NCBI GenBank assembly: GCA_964398055.1
Contig: CAYNLK010000001.1
Span: 1 to 64,000 of the forward strand
Origin: CAYNLK01 sp964398055
Lineage (GTDB): Bacteria > Chloroflexota > Anaerolineae > 4572-78 > J111
DNA: 64,000 bases
Direction of reading: 5' to 3'
In this document: positions 25,433 through 33,428 of the stretch, one piece after another
Layout of the letters: each line of letters starts with the position of its first letter
Numbering within the stretch: position 1 is the stretch's first letter
Translations under genes and position numbers: made by a program
Notes under the pieces: model-generated
The model's input: the letters and a program-made list of their open reading frames with translations, nothing else
Databases searched by the model: none
What the model was told of the DNA's origin: nothing

Positions 25433-27463
25433 TCACTTACCCACCATCGCCGCTGTTCCGGTTGGTTTCACCAGCATGTAGCCGGTCATCTCCAGGTGCA
25501 GGGCCGAACAAAATTCGGTACAGTAGTAGCTGAAGACGCCGGGTTGGTCGGCCTCGAACTCAAAGGTGACATGTTCGCCCGGTTCCAGGCTGAGGTTAAT
25601 GTTATAAGCCGGGATGGAGAAGCCGTGGGTGGCGTCGTAGGCCCGCTCGATGCTGGTGATGTGCCAGGTAACCTGGTCGCCTTGCTCGATCTCGACGTGC
25701 TCCGGGGTAAAGTGGGAGCGGACGACGGTCATAAACACTTCCACCTGGTTACCGTTGCGGACCACTTTCTCCTGGCCCGGCTGGACGGCGTTGGGTGAGA
25801 CCGACTGGGTGCGGGGGTCCCAACCGATTTCAGGGTAGACCTGCCAGGGCTGGAGCTTGTCGGCCTTGATCATCTGGGCATAATGCGGCTCGCCAATGCC
25901 AATGGGCATATCGTAGAGAAGCTGCATGTTGTCGCCGGTGTTGTCGATGTCGATCAACTGGAAGTTTTGCGGTAGCAGCGGCCCCACCGGCTGAAAGCGA
26001 TCGATGGCCCACTTGTTCATCGCCACCAGATATTTCCCATCCGGGCTAACGGTATCGCCTTCGGCGGTGAGCAGGTGACCGATATTGTAATGAACCGGAA
26101 TTTTGGCGACCAACTGCCAGGGTTCTTCGGGATGCTTGTCGGCAAAGTCGCCGCCCAGGGTCCAACGGGCCACGGCGCTGTCCAGGAAGAGACTGGTATA
26201 GGCGTAGCCCTTGTCGTCAAACTGGGTGTGCAATGGCCCCAGGCCCAGTTCGATCTGGGCTTCTTTAACGTCGTCCAGGGCCAACACCGGCACGCCGTAA
26301 TCGTCGGTGTCCCACTTTTGCGCGGCGATGGTCTGCAGAATTTTATCAAAGCTGTAGACGGTCACGTGGGGGTCCAGCTTGCCGGAGATGACCAGAAATT
26401 GGCCGTCGGGGGTCATATCGACGCCGTGCGGGCTTTTGGGTTCCGGCGTAAAGTAAAGCAACCCTTCGTCGATAGCGGTTTGCAGGGGGATCACTTTAAA
26501 GCCGTTCACTTCAACAGTTTTGCCGGCCTGAACCACTTCGGCGGCCTTTTTCAGGTTGATCAGGTGCAGATAATCGGTATCGCCCTGAGACGCGCCGGCT
26601 TCAAAGGGGGGATTACCCTTTTCAATCCCACCGGTGGCCCGTTCGACGTTGAACGAGTTGCAGAAGACCCAGCCGTCGCTGGCCAGCTTGCCGGCGTCGC
26701 ACAGGTCTTGCCAGTAAGGGGGCAACTCAATTGAGAAGGATTGGGTTGAGTCGATCCGGCCCTGGGCCCGGTCGAATTTCCAGAAAGTGACATGGCCCCG
26801 ATAGGCGTCGTTGTACTCTTCGAGCGGGGCGTATGCCCAGCCCAGAGGTTGAGCATATTGGCCGCCTTCGATCACATATTCGGTGTTGGGCGTAACCATA
26901 GCCCCGCCGTGGTCCATCACCGCCACCGGGTTCTTGACGATTTGCTTGGTTTCAAAATCGCGCAGGTCGATCACGGCTATCCGGCCGTTGGCTTTGTCGT
27001 TGATAAAAACGAACTGGCCGTCGTAGTCGCCGTCAGTTTCGCTCAAGGCCGGGTGGTGGGTGTCGGCCCAGCGGACCTGCTTGTCGCCCACGTTGCCCTC
27101 ATCGAGGACCTCATGGCCGGCCCCGTAACCCCAACCCTGCCACGGTTCCGGGGTGAAGACGCCGATGACTTTGAGCAGGCGCATGCTGGGCACGCCGATC
27201 ACCAGGATCTGCCCGGAGTGGCCGCCCGAGGCGAAGATCACATACTCATCGTGGACGCCGGTCGGGAGATAGGTTTTGAGCGCGGCGGTGACGTCGGCCG
27301 GGCTGAGGCCGCGGGCCTGGGCTATGGCCGCGGCGTCGCTGCTCAGACCGGCGCCGGCCGGCACCACCGTCTCGGCCGGTTGCCCCGATTGGCGCGGTAC
27401 TAACGAGCAGCCGGCCACGATCAGAAGGGTCAGCCCAATCAAAATTAAAATGTTTCGGTTCAT
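25433..27463 (-). CDS. nosZ: Nitrous oxide reductase, Sec-type (clade II), lipid-anchored
   Basis: A 676-aa reductase of N2O to N2. The N-terminus is a lipoprotein signal peptide (LLIVAGC, Cys 19) with no twin-arginine motif, as in clade II/Gram-positive enzymes. All seven CuZ histidines can be placed: H136 and H137 (DTHHPAL), H185 (MDHGGAM), H346 (SPHGVDM), H412 (GPLHTQF), H463 (NIGHLL) and H527 (EPHYAQM). The C-terminal cupredoxin domain has the CuA ligands H613 (ATHGFSI), C648, C652, H656 and M659 (CTEFCSALHLEM). It looks fully functional. A strong ribosome site (AAGGAGG) precedes the ATG. First large gene of the nos unit, after the ferredoxin. Confidence 0.97.
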   Translation of the reverse strand: MNRNILILIGLTLLIVAGCSLVPRQSGQPAETVVPAGAGLSSDAAAIAQARGLSPADVTAALKTYLPTGVHDEYVIFASGGHSGQILVIGVPSMRLLKVIGVFTPEPWQGWGYGAGHEVLDEGNVGDKQVRWADTHHPALSETDGDYDGQFVFINDKANGRIAVIDLRDFETKQIVKNPVAVMDHGGAMVTPNTEYVIEGGQYAQPLGWAYAPLEEYNDAYRGHVTFWKFDRAQGRIDSTQSFSIELPPYWQDLCDAGKLASDGWVFCNSFNVERATGGIEKGNPPFEAGASQGDTDYLHLINLKKAAEVVQAGKTVEVNGFKVIPLQTAIDEGLLYFTPEPKSPHGVDMTPDGQFLVISGKLDPHVTVYSFDKILQTIAAQKWDTDDYGVPVLALDDVKEAQIELGLGPLHTQFDDKGYAYTSLFLDSAVARWTLGGDFADKHPEEPWQLVAKIPVHYNIGHLLTAEGDTVSPDGKYLVAMNKWAIDRFQPVGPLLPQNFQLIDIDNTGDNMQLLYDMPIGIGEPHYAQMIKADKLQPWQVYPEIGWDPRTQSVSPNAVQPGQEKVVRNGNQVEVFMTVVRSHFTPEHVEIEQGDQVTWHITSIERAYDATHGFSIPAYNINLSLEPGEHVTFEFEADQPGVFSYYCTEFCSALHLEMTGYMLVKPTGTAAMVGK

Positions 27464-27501
27464 TCTTGGCCTCCTTGCCTGTGCTTCATAAATTTTGTTG
27501 A

Positions 27502-27738
27502 TTATTCGTGGGCAAACACGATTTCATAAACTAAGGTGATCGCGCCGGTAGGGCAGATAGCCTCACAGGCGCCGTTGTAAGTGCAGGCCGCCGGCTTGGC
27601 GATTACGGCCAAATTGTTGACCAACTTTAGGACAAGATTGGGACAAACTCTCACACACAGGTCACACCCAATACATTTAGCCGGGTCAATTTGGGGTAAG
27701 AAGTCACAGATTGGTTGTAACGGCATAGAATTGTCCAT
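27502..27738 (-). CDS. Ferredoxin-type iron-sulfur protein of the nos cluster
   Basis: A 78-aa protein with one complete 4Fe-4S motif (CIGCDLCVRVCP, Cys 22/25/28/32) and a second that is altered: CTYNGACEAICP has Cys 52, Cys 58 and Cys 62 but Asn at 55 where the second Cys is expected. It may carry one 4Fe-4S cluster, or a second cluster of 3Fe-4S or unusual ligation. As first gene of the cluster it may pass electrons toward NosZ or its maturation system. No signal peptide, so cytoplasmic or membrane-surface. The start may be Met 1 or Met 5. Confidence 0.85.
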   Translation of the reverse strand: MDNSMPLQPICDFLPQIDPAKCIGCDLCVRVCPNLVLKLVNNLAVIAKPAACTYNGACEAICPTGAITLVYEIVFAHE

Positions 27739-27796
27739 TCTGGTACAGATGTCATAAGCCTTTCTTTTAATATTACCTAAAGCTCGCTTATATGTA

Positions 27797-27812
27797 TGTG
27801 ACTTTTATCGCA
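27797..27812. promoter_or_regulatory. CRP-type operator candidate upstream of the nos cluster
   Basis: TGTGA-N6-TCGCA matches the CRP consensus TGTGA-N6-TCACA in nine of ten half-site positions. It is 59 nt before the ferredoxin start codon. The divergent gene encodes a Crp-family regulator whose recognition helix has the CRP-like RExVGR pattern. Binding is inferred. Confidence 0.5.
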
Positions 27813-27848
27813 TCGCCGTCGATTTGGTCAGATTGGCAGGCTGATTCT

Positions 27849-27987
27849 GGGTCTGTCCAAATTTTTAGGTGACCGGCACTTCCAACCAATCTTGGCTTGG
27901 AAGTGCGGCCCAAAAGCCTGAAATTTAGCTCGCAAATTGTGGCGCAAGTGCCGGTCACCTGATCTGCCTAAAATTCTGGACGCACCC
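27849..27987. mobile_element. MITE-like element 1 with 9-bp target duplication
   Basis: A 139-bp non-coding element. Ends: GGGTCTGTCCAAATTTTTAG on the left and, reversed, GGGTGCGTCCAGAATTTTAG on the right. Directly inside are perfect 15-bp arms AGGTGACCGGCACTT (27867-27881) and AAGTGCCGGTCACCT (27946-27960), the family A palindrome. The element is flanked by GCTGATTCT on both sides (27840-27848 and 27988-27996). A related element is at 58617. Confidence 0.8.
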
Positions 27988-28003
27988 GCTGATTCTGTCC
28001 AGT

Positions 28004-28032
28004 TTGACACAGATTTGGGCTAGGATGATAAT
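28004..28032 (+). promoter_or_regulatory. Sigma70-type promoter of the Crp-type regulator gene
   Basis: TTGACA (28004-28009), 17-nt spacer, GATAAT (28027-28032). The right duplication of the MITE-like element ends 7 nt upstream of the -35. Confidence 0.75.
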
Positions 28033-28137
28033 AAAGAATAGCGAACAGGTGAATAGCGAACCTACAGGGCCAATGTAGCGAAGAGGAGTTGTTGAGCACA
28101 ATTTCGTGTAAAAATCTTAGCGGTGGGGATAGAGACA

Positions 28138-28815
28138 ATGGCGGTACTCATTGACGACCGGACGAAATCATTGTTGCAGGCAGTCCCCTATTTTCGGACT
28201 CTGGCCAACGATACTCTGGACGACGTGGCCCGGGCAGTTATCACTCGCCAATATCAGGCCGGGGAGCTGATATTTTTAGAGGGTGAGCCTGACGCCGGCT
28301 TACATCTGGTGGCCGAGGGACTTTGCAAGGTCTACCGGCTCTCGGAAGCAGGCCGGGAGCAGGTGCTGGCCACCCTGGGGCCGGGCGACTCGTGCAACGA
28401 GGTGCCGGTGGTGGATGGCGGCCCTAACCCGGCCAACCTGGCCGCAGTTGAAGATAGCCTGGTGTGGGTTATTTCTGGCCAGGCCCTCACTCGCTTACGG
28501 CAACAGCATCCCCAGTTGAACGACATCATCATCAAAAATCTGGCTATGCGCTGCCGCCAACTGGTTCAGCGGGTTTATAACCTTTCCTTTTTATCGGTTA
28601 CCGGGCGGCTGGCCGCCTTTTTGCTCCAGCAGAGCGACCAGCGCAGCGTCTTGAGCCGCCGCCGCTGGACCCAGGATGAGCTTGCCGCCCACCTGGGTAC
28701 GGTCCGGGAGATGGTCGGCCGGGCCTTCCGCGAACTGCAGGAGGCCGAATTGATCCTGATCGACCGCCATCGCATTGAAATCTTGGATCGGGAAGGACTG
28801 AAAGAGTTGACCTGA
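28138..28815 (+). CDS. Crp/Fnr family transcriptional regulator
   Basis: A 225-aa regulator with an N-terminal cyclic-nucleotide-binding-like beta barrel (QYQAGELIFLEGEPDAGLHL near residue 43, the C-terminal dimer helix) and a winged helix (TQDELAAHLGTVREMVGRAF). There is no N-terminal cysteine cluster, so it is not an oxygen-sensing FNR with an iron-sulfur centre. The recognition helix REMVGR keeps the Arg-Glu-Arg contacts of CRP (RETVGR). It is divergent from the nos cluster and probably controls it, perhaps through a heme or small ligand (inference). ATG 28138 is preferred to GTG 28123. The stop overlaps the next ATG by one base (TGATG). Confidence 0.88.
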   Translation: MAVLIDDRTKSLLQAVPYFRTLANDTLDDVARAVITRQYQAGELIFLEGEPDAGLHLVAEGLCKVYRLSEAGREQVLATLGPGDSCNEVPVVDGGPNPANLAAVEDSLVWVISGQALTRLRQQHPQLNDIIIKNLAMRCRQLVQRVYNLSFLSVTGRLAAFLLQQSDQRSVLSRRRWTQDELAAHLGTVREMVGRAFRELQEAELILIDRHRIEILDREGLKELT

Positions 28816-31800
28816 TGCCAAAATATCTTATCGTACTGACCATTTCGGTTTGGCTTGGCTTGATCGCTATATCTTTTGTACCGGTTGCCAGCCAGGTTGG
28901 GATCGGACGCGTCTCAGCTTCAGCCCTGGCTCAAGCCGGCGAGCCGGATATCCCTGCTGTGGTCGATACCCTCTATTTTGGCGTGCCGGCCGGCAACGGC
29001 GACCGGCCCTGGTATTTGGCTCTTGATTCGGCAAACCGCCGGCTCTACACCCTCAACGAAGGGTTGGCCCAGACCCGCCAGGGCAACACCATCAGCGTGA
29101 TCGACCTCACCACCAGCCAGATTGTTGACCTGCTCGCTCTCAACAATATGCCCGAACCGCAAACGTATCCCCCCACCCCCCTGGACTTGCAGCTCGATCC
29201 CTACCGGCCCCGTCTCTACGCCCTTAGCGGCGACCGTTACGGCGACGCGCCCGTGCCCAGCCTGACCATCATCGATACCGACGATTTGGCCATTGTGGCT
29301 ACCATTCCCGGCGTACAGGCCTTCGCCGTCGGCCCGGAGCGGCTCTACCTGGCCTTTCAGCAGCGTTTGTGGGCGGTCGAGGCGGAGTCGCTGGTTGAAA
29401 TGGCCGCGCAAGAACTTGAGTTACGCCAGTTCAACAGCCCACTCCGGCTCGATGTCGCGGCCAACCGTCTTTATTTAGGTCGCGGCCAACCCTGGTCCGT
29501 CGATATTTTTGCCGCCGATACCCTCGCGCCGGTCAGGAGTACCGCCGTAAATGGCGATCTGGCCGAGTTGGCCCTCGACGCCGCCAACCAACGTTTACTC
29601 ATCGTCAGCGGCGACACCAGTACGGCCAGCCTCAGCACCCTCGATCTCGATGGCCGGCCGCAAACTGACCCCGCGCCCTTATCCCTGCAAAGTTACCTCT
29701 ACAGCGTGCCGCCGCTGGCCTCAACCGGGTCAACCCTCTACCTGGTTGACAGCACGCCGGATTATCGCTACGAGCTGGAACTGATCGATCAGGCCGATCT
29801 GACCGTGCGGCGGCGTTTGCCCCTGGTTACCCGCCCCAACGATATGCTGATCGATCCCGATACCGGCCTGCTCTACGCCGCCTACAGCAGCCCCGATAGC
29901 TACGTTTTGATCCTCGATCCGGCTACCGGTGAGACCCGTTCTATTTTTACCGCCCTCATCGTGACCGACGCCCTGGCCGACCCGGAGTCGGACCGGCTGT
30001 ATGTGTTGGACAATTCTGGCACGTTGCAGATTGTGAGTTTGAGTGATTACCGGCCCATCGACCGGCTGGAAACCGGCCACCGCACTACCTTCAATACCTT
30101 TGGCTACGCCGGTCAACTGTCCCTCGATCCGGGGCGACAGCGGCTCTACCTCAGCGGTGAGCCGGTGCGGACGGTCGACACCGCCGCTCTCGCCGTGACC
30201 AGCTACCCAGACTTGATCGGCCAAATCACGCCCGATCCCACTGGCGACCGGCTCTACCTGACGCCGCCGTGCAATTGCCGTACAAATCAATGCAACACCT
30301 TCATTCTGTCCGCCGAGACGATGACCGGCACACAGGCCATCTTCCCGCCGCAAGACCCCTTTATTGCTCCCTGTGTGCTGCGCACCGATTTGGATGAGGC
30401 GCAGCAACTGCTCTATGCCACTATCAGTAACGGCATCCCCGGTTCCAACAGCGGCAGCTATTTTGTGGTATTTGATGTGCCGGCGGCCGGCTTACCCCGC
30501 GCCGTTTACACCGACAGCCAGATTAGCTATAGCGGCTTTGCCCTGGATCGGTCACAGGGCCGCGCCTTCGTGTCTCGCTACCGCATCGGCCGGACCTCGA
30601 TTCATCGTTTTGACGCGCTGGTGGGCCGGACAATTACGCCAACCATCGAGCTGGTCGGCGCGCAAGGCCGGTTGACTTACGACTCTGCCTATGACCGTCT
30701 TTATGCGGTTAACGATGGCAGCTTGCAGGTTTTTGACGGCGAATTGGCCCTGCTGGCTGAAATTACCCTGCCGGGTCAATTTGAGCCGGCTACATTCGAC
30801 CCGGCGGGTCGGCGTCTCTATCTGGCCAACGATCTGGGTCAATTGCTGGTGGTGGCCACTCACGGCGGCCAACTCGAACCGCCGCCACCGCCGCCATCCC
30901 CCTCAGCCGACCTGTATTATCTGCCCAAGCTCTTGGTGGCCCCGGATAACAGCTATTTTTGGGTGAAAGATGGCCGGCTGTATCGCTCTCAAAACCAGGG
31001 CCAAAGCTGGCAACTGCTGGGCCGCGGCCTGCCCGGCCGGCCGGTCAGCGATATAGGTATCTCCCCCCATTATCAACAGGATCAAACCCTGCTAGCCGGC
31101 CTGGGGCAATATGGGCAGTATGGCGGGCTTTATCGTTCCACTGACGGCGGCGATACCTGGCGACCGGCCACCCGTGGCCTGACCGAGCTGGGTATTCAGC
31201 AAATTACCTTCTCCCCCACCTTCGACTGCGATCAGACCATTTTCCTGACCACCTTCGAGCGGGGTCTGTTTCGCTCTACCAATGGCGGCGACGTCTGGCA
31301 GCCGCTGGCTCAGGGATATGCAGCCGATGCCTATGATCAAAGGGTCTCTCACCTGGCGGTGTCACCCACGTTTGCCGACGACGGCCTGGTCATCATCGCT
31401 TACCAAACGCTGCTTCGCTCTAACGACGGCGGTGAAAGCTGGGCCGACACCGGCTTGCCGCCGGGATGGGTCGTTTTTTCGCCCAACTTTTCCGGCGATG
31501 GCCTGGTTTTGAGCGACGGCCGCTGGCGCAGCCGCGATGGCGGCCTGAGCTGGCAGCCGGCCGCCGCCGGGTTGGAACCGGCGCAGACTACTCGCGCGCT
31601 CTTCTTTTCGCCCAACTTCACCGTCGACCGGACCGCCTATCTGCTGCTGCAACCGGAGTTTGGCAGTTCGCTGCGCTTGCAGCGCTCGGTCGATGCCGGC
31701 CAAAGCTGGCAGTCGCTGTTGGGCGGCCTGCCGGCTGATTTCGAGCTGGCCGCGGTAGCTATTCTGCCCGACGGCCGCTTGTATCTGGTTGATGGCGCCG

Positions 31801-33338
31801 GCGAGGATTTGACCGTTGCCCCGGCGCAGTTGAGCTGGGGCGCGCCGCCGGTCGATCTCACCCGGCTCGATCTGCAAGATTTGGCCATTGCCCCCGACGG
31901 AACCATCTATGTTGTGAATGGCGGGGCGGGGGTGTTCCAATCAACCGATCGGGGCCGGAGCTGGCAGGAGACCGCTTTTCCGGCCCGGACCGGCCAGTAC
32001 CAACCGGCGCGTTTGGCCGTTGCCAATGATGGGACTCTTTTTGCCGGAGTGGACACTGCCCTGGAGCGGAAATCAGCCGGCGCTCAAAATTGGAGCTATC
32101 TGGCCAACCTGCCGGCCGGTTTTGGACTGGCCTCTGTGGCGGTTTCGCCGAATTTTGAGCGTGACCAAACCCTGCTCGTGGGCGGCAACTACCGCCAAAA
32201 TCAACTACTCCGCTCGACCGATGGGGGCGATACCTGGCAAGTTGTTTTTGACGGCGCTGCCGTCGCGGGAGCCGGTGATATCAGTCTGGTTGTGTTTTCG
32301 CCCAATTTTGCCGGGGATGATCAGGCTTATGCCTGGCTGCAAACAGGCGGGCTGCTCCGCTCCAGCGATGGCGGGCAGAGTTGGGCGCTGGTTAAGAGCG
32401 ACCAGGCCGGCTATTTTGCCCAGGCTATGGCGATTTCAGCCGATGGTCAAAAGCTGTACCTGGGCGCGCTGGACGGTCACCTGTTGGTCTCGTCCGATCA
32501 GGGTCGCAGTTGGAGCAATTTGAGAGAGAAAATTCCGGGCAACCGGGTCTGGAGCAGCGCCATCCAGTTGGCGGCAGATGGGGCTATCTTTTTGGGCACC
32601 GATATCGGGGTCTATCGCAGCCTGGATGGCGGCCAGAGCTGGAGCGAGGCCAATCGTGGCCTACCCCTGGACCCCGTGCAAAACACGCCATCAGCCGTCC
32701 GGGTGTTCGGCCTGGCCGGCGACCGGCTGTATGTTGCCTTGACCGCGGGGGGAGTGTACGTGTCAACGGACCGGGGGCAGAGCTGGCAGAGTACGGCTAC
32801 CGCCGCGGCCCCAACCGAGGTTTTGCCTACCCCCACGCCGTCGCCGCCTGCGCCTACGCCTACCGCGCCGCCGGCCCCCTCTCCGGCCGATTGTTCAGTG
32901 CAACCGGCTTATTTTGTTGACTTGTGGCTTGAGCGGCTGGCCCAACTGGGTTGTCCCACTGATGCTCACCAGGTCACTATGGCGGAGCAGCGCTTTGAAG
33001 GTGGGCAGATGTTCTGGCGCAGTGACAACTCGACCATCTACGTGTTGCCGGCCAATCAAGCCTACGCTCGCTTTGACGATACCTGGACCGAGAACCAGCT
33101 GGCTTACTCCTGCCCCGACCTCGGCCCGGCTCAGACTCCGCCGACGCCGCAGCGCGGCTTTGGCAAGGTCTGGTGTCTTCAGCCGCAGGTCCGGCAGTGG
33201 CTGGGGAATGCCACCAGCCAGGAGGCAGCCAGCGAGGCGGTAGTGCAGGAATTTGAAACCGGGCTGATCTTTCGGCTCAACGTGGGCGGGACCTACCTGC
33301 TGGAGAATCGCTCAAACGATTGGGAGCGACTTGAGTAA
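28815..33338 (+). CDS. Giant secreted double beta-propeller protein (YVTN-like plus BNR repeats)
   Basis: A 1507-aa exported protein: signal peptide (1-38), a YVTN/SMP-30-like propeller region (about 45-685, repeats such as YVLDNSGTLQIV), a polyproline linker near 688-699, a second region (about 716-1330) with some twelve BNR/sortilin-type motifs (STDGGDTWRP, STNGGDVWQP, SSDGGQSWAL, SLDGGQSWSE), a Thr/Pro linker (about 1332-1358) and a C-terminal domain of about 145 aa with FEGGQMFWRSD and RGFGKVWC. No membrane anchor or LPXTG is seen at the C-terminus. It is coupled to the Crp-type regulator gene by TGATG, so both come from one transcript. Likely a surface or matrix protein; ligand unknown. 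Confidence 0.82.
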   Translation: MPKYLIVLTISVWLGLIAISFVPVASQVGIGRVSASALAQAGEPDIPAVVDTLYFGVPAGNGDRPWYLALDSANRRLYTLNEGLAQTRQGNTISVIDLTTSQIVDLLALNNMPEPQTYPPTPLDLQLDPYRPRLYALSGDRYGDAPVPSLTIIDTDDLAIVATIPGVQAFAVGPERLYLAFQQRLWAVEAESLVEMAAQELELRQFNSPLRLDVAANRLYLGRGQPWSVDIFAADTLAPVRSTAVNGDLAELALDAANQRLLIVSGDTSTASLSTLDLDGRPQTDPAPLSLQSYLYSVPPLASTGSTLYLVDSTPDYRYELELIDQADLTVRRRLPLVTRPNDMLIDPDTGLLYAAYSSPDSYVLILDPATGETRSIFTALIVTDALADPESDRLYVLDNSGTLQIVSLSDYRPIDRLETGHRTTFNTFGYAGQLSLDPGRQRLYLSGEPVRTVDTAALAVTSYPDLIGQITPDPTGDRLYLTPPCNCRTNQCNTFILSAETMTGTQAIFPPQDPFIAPCVLRTDLDEAQQLLYATISNGIPGSNSGSYFVVFDVPAAGLPRAVYTDSQISYSGFALDRSQGRAFVSRYRIGRTSIHRFDALVGRTITPTIELVGAQGRLTYDSAYDRLYAVNDGSLQVFDGELALLAEITLPGQFEPATFDPAGRRLYLANDLGQLLVVATHGGQLEPPPPPPSPSADLYYLPKLLVAPDNSYFWVKDGRLYRSQNQGQSWQLLGRGLPGRPVSDIGISPHYQQDQTLLAGLGQYGQYGGLYRSTDGGDTWRPATRGLTELGIQQITFSPTFDCDQTIFLTTFERGLFRSTNGGDVWQPLAQGYAADAYDQRVSHLAVSPTFADDGLVIIAYQTLLRSNDGGESWADTGLPPGWVVFSPNFSGDGLVLSDGRWRSRDGGLSWQPAAAGLEPAQTTRALFFSPNFTVDRTAYLLLQPEFGSSLRLQRSVDAGQSWQSLLGGLPADFELAAVAILPDGRLYLVDGAGEDLTVAPAQLSWGAPPVDLTRLDLQDLAIAPDGTIYVVNGGAGVFQSTDRGRSWQETAFPARTGQYQPARLAVANDGTLFAGVDTALERKSAGAQNWSYLANLPAGFGLASVAVSPNFERDQTLLVGGNYRQNQLLRSTDGGDTWQVVFDGAAVAGAGDISLVVFSPNFAGDDQAYAWLQTGGLLRSSDGGQSWALVKSDQAGYFAQAMAISADGQKLYLGALDGHLLVSSDQGRSWSNLREKIPGNRVWSSAIQLAADGAIFLGTDIGVYRSLDGGQSWSEANRGLPLDPVQNTPSAVRVFGLAGDRLYVALTAGGVYVSTDRGQSWQSTATAAAPTEVLPTPTPSPPAPTPTAPPAPSPADCSVQPAYFVDLWLERLAQLGCPTDAHQVTMAEQRFEGGQMFWRSDNSTIYVLPANQAYARFDDTWTENQLAYSCPDLGPAQTPPTPQRGFGKVWCLQPQVRQWLGNATSQEAASEAVVQEFETGLIFRLNVGGTYLLENRSNDWERLE

Positions 33339-33361
33339 AAGCTACTGGCCCGGGCTTGACA

Positions 33362-33403
33362 AAAAAGCCCTATCTCGGCCTACAGGCCGAAGTAGGGCTT
33401 TTT
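33362..33403. terminator. Bidirectional intrinsic terminator between convergent genes
   Basis: A long hairpin AAAAAGCCCTA-TC-TCGGCC / GGCCGA-AG-TAGGGCTTTTT with a TACA loop. It has a T run at both ends, so it can end both the propeller gene (plus) and the kinase cassette (minus). Confidence 0.93.
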
Positions 33404-33428
33404 AATCTATTTTCTCAAGCCAATCTGG

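Larger units (their letters stand above)
27739..28137. other. 399-bp divergent control region between the nos cluster and the Crp-type regulator
   Basis: No gene is seen. From left to right it holds a CRP-like site (27797-27812), a MITE-like element with 9-bp flanking duplications (27840-27996) and the regulator promoter (28004-28032), followed by an about 100-nt leader. No convincing promoter for the nos side was found. Confidence 0.75.

Noticed and set aside
27739..27838. FNR-box (TTGAT-N4-ATCAA) for nos control
   Set aside because: No convincing match was found; only the CRP-like site was, and the regulator lacks FNR cysteines.
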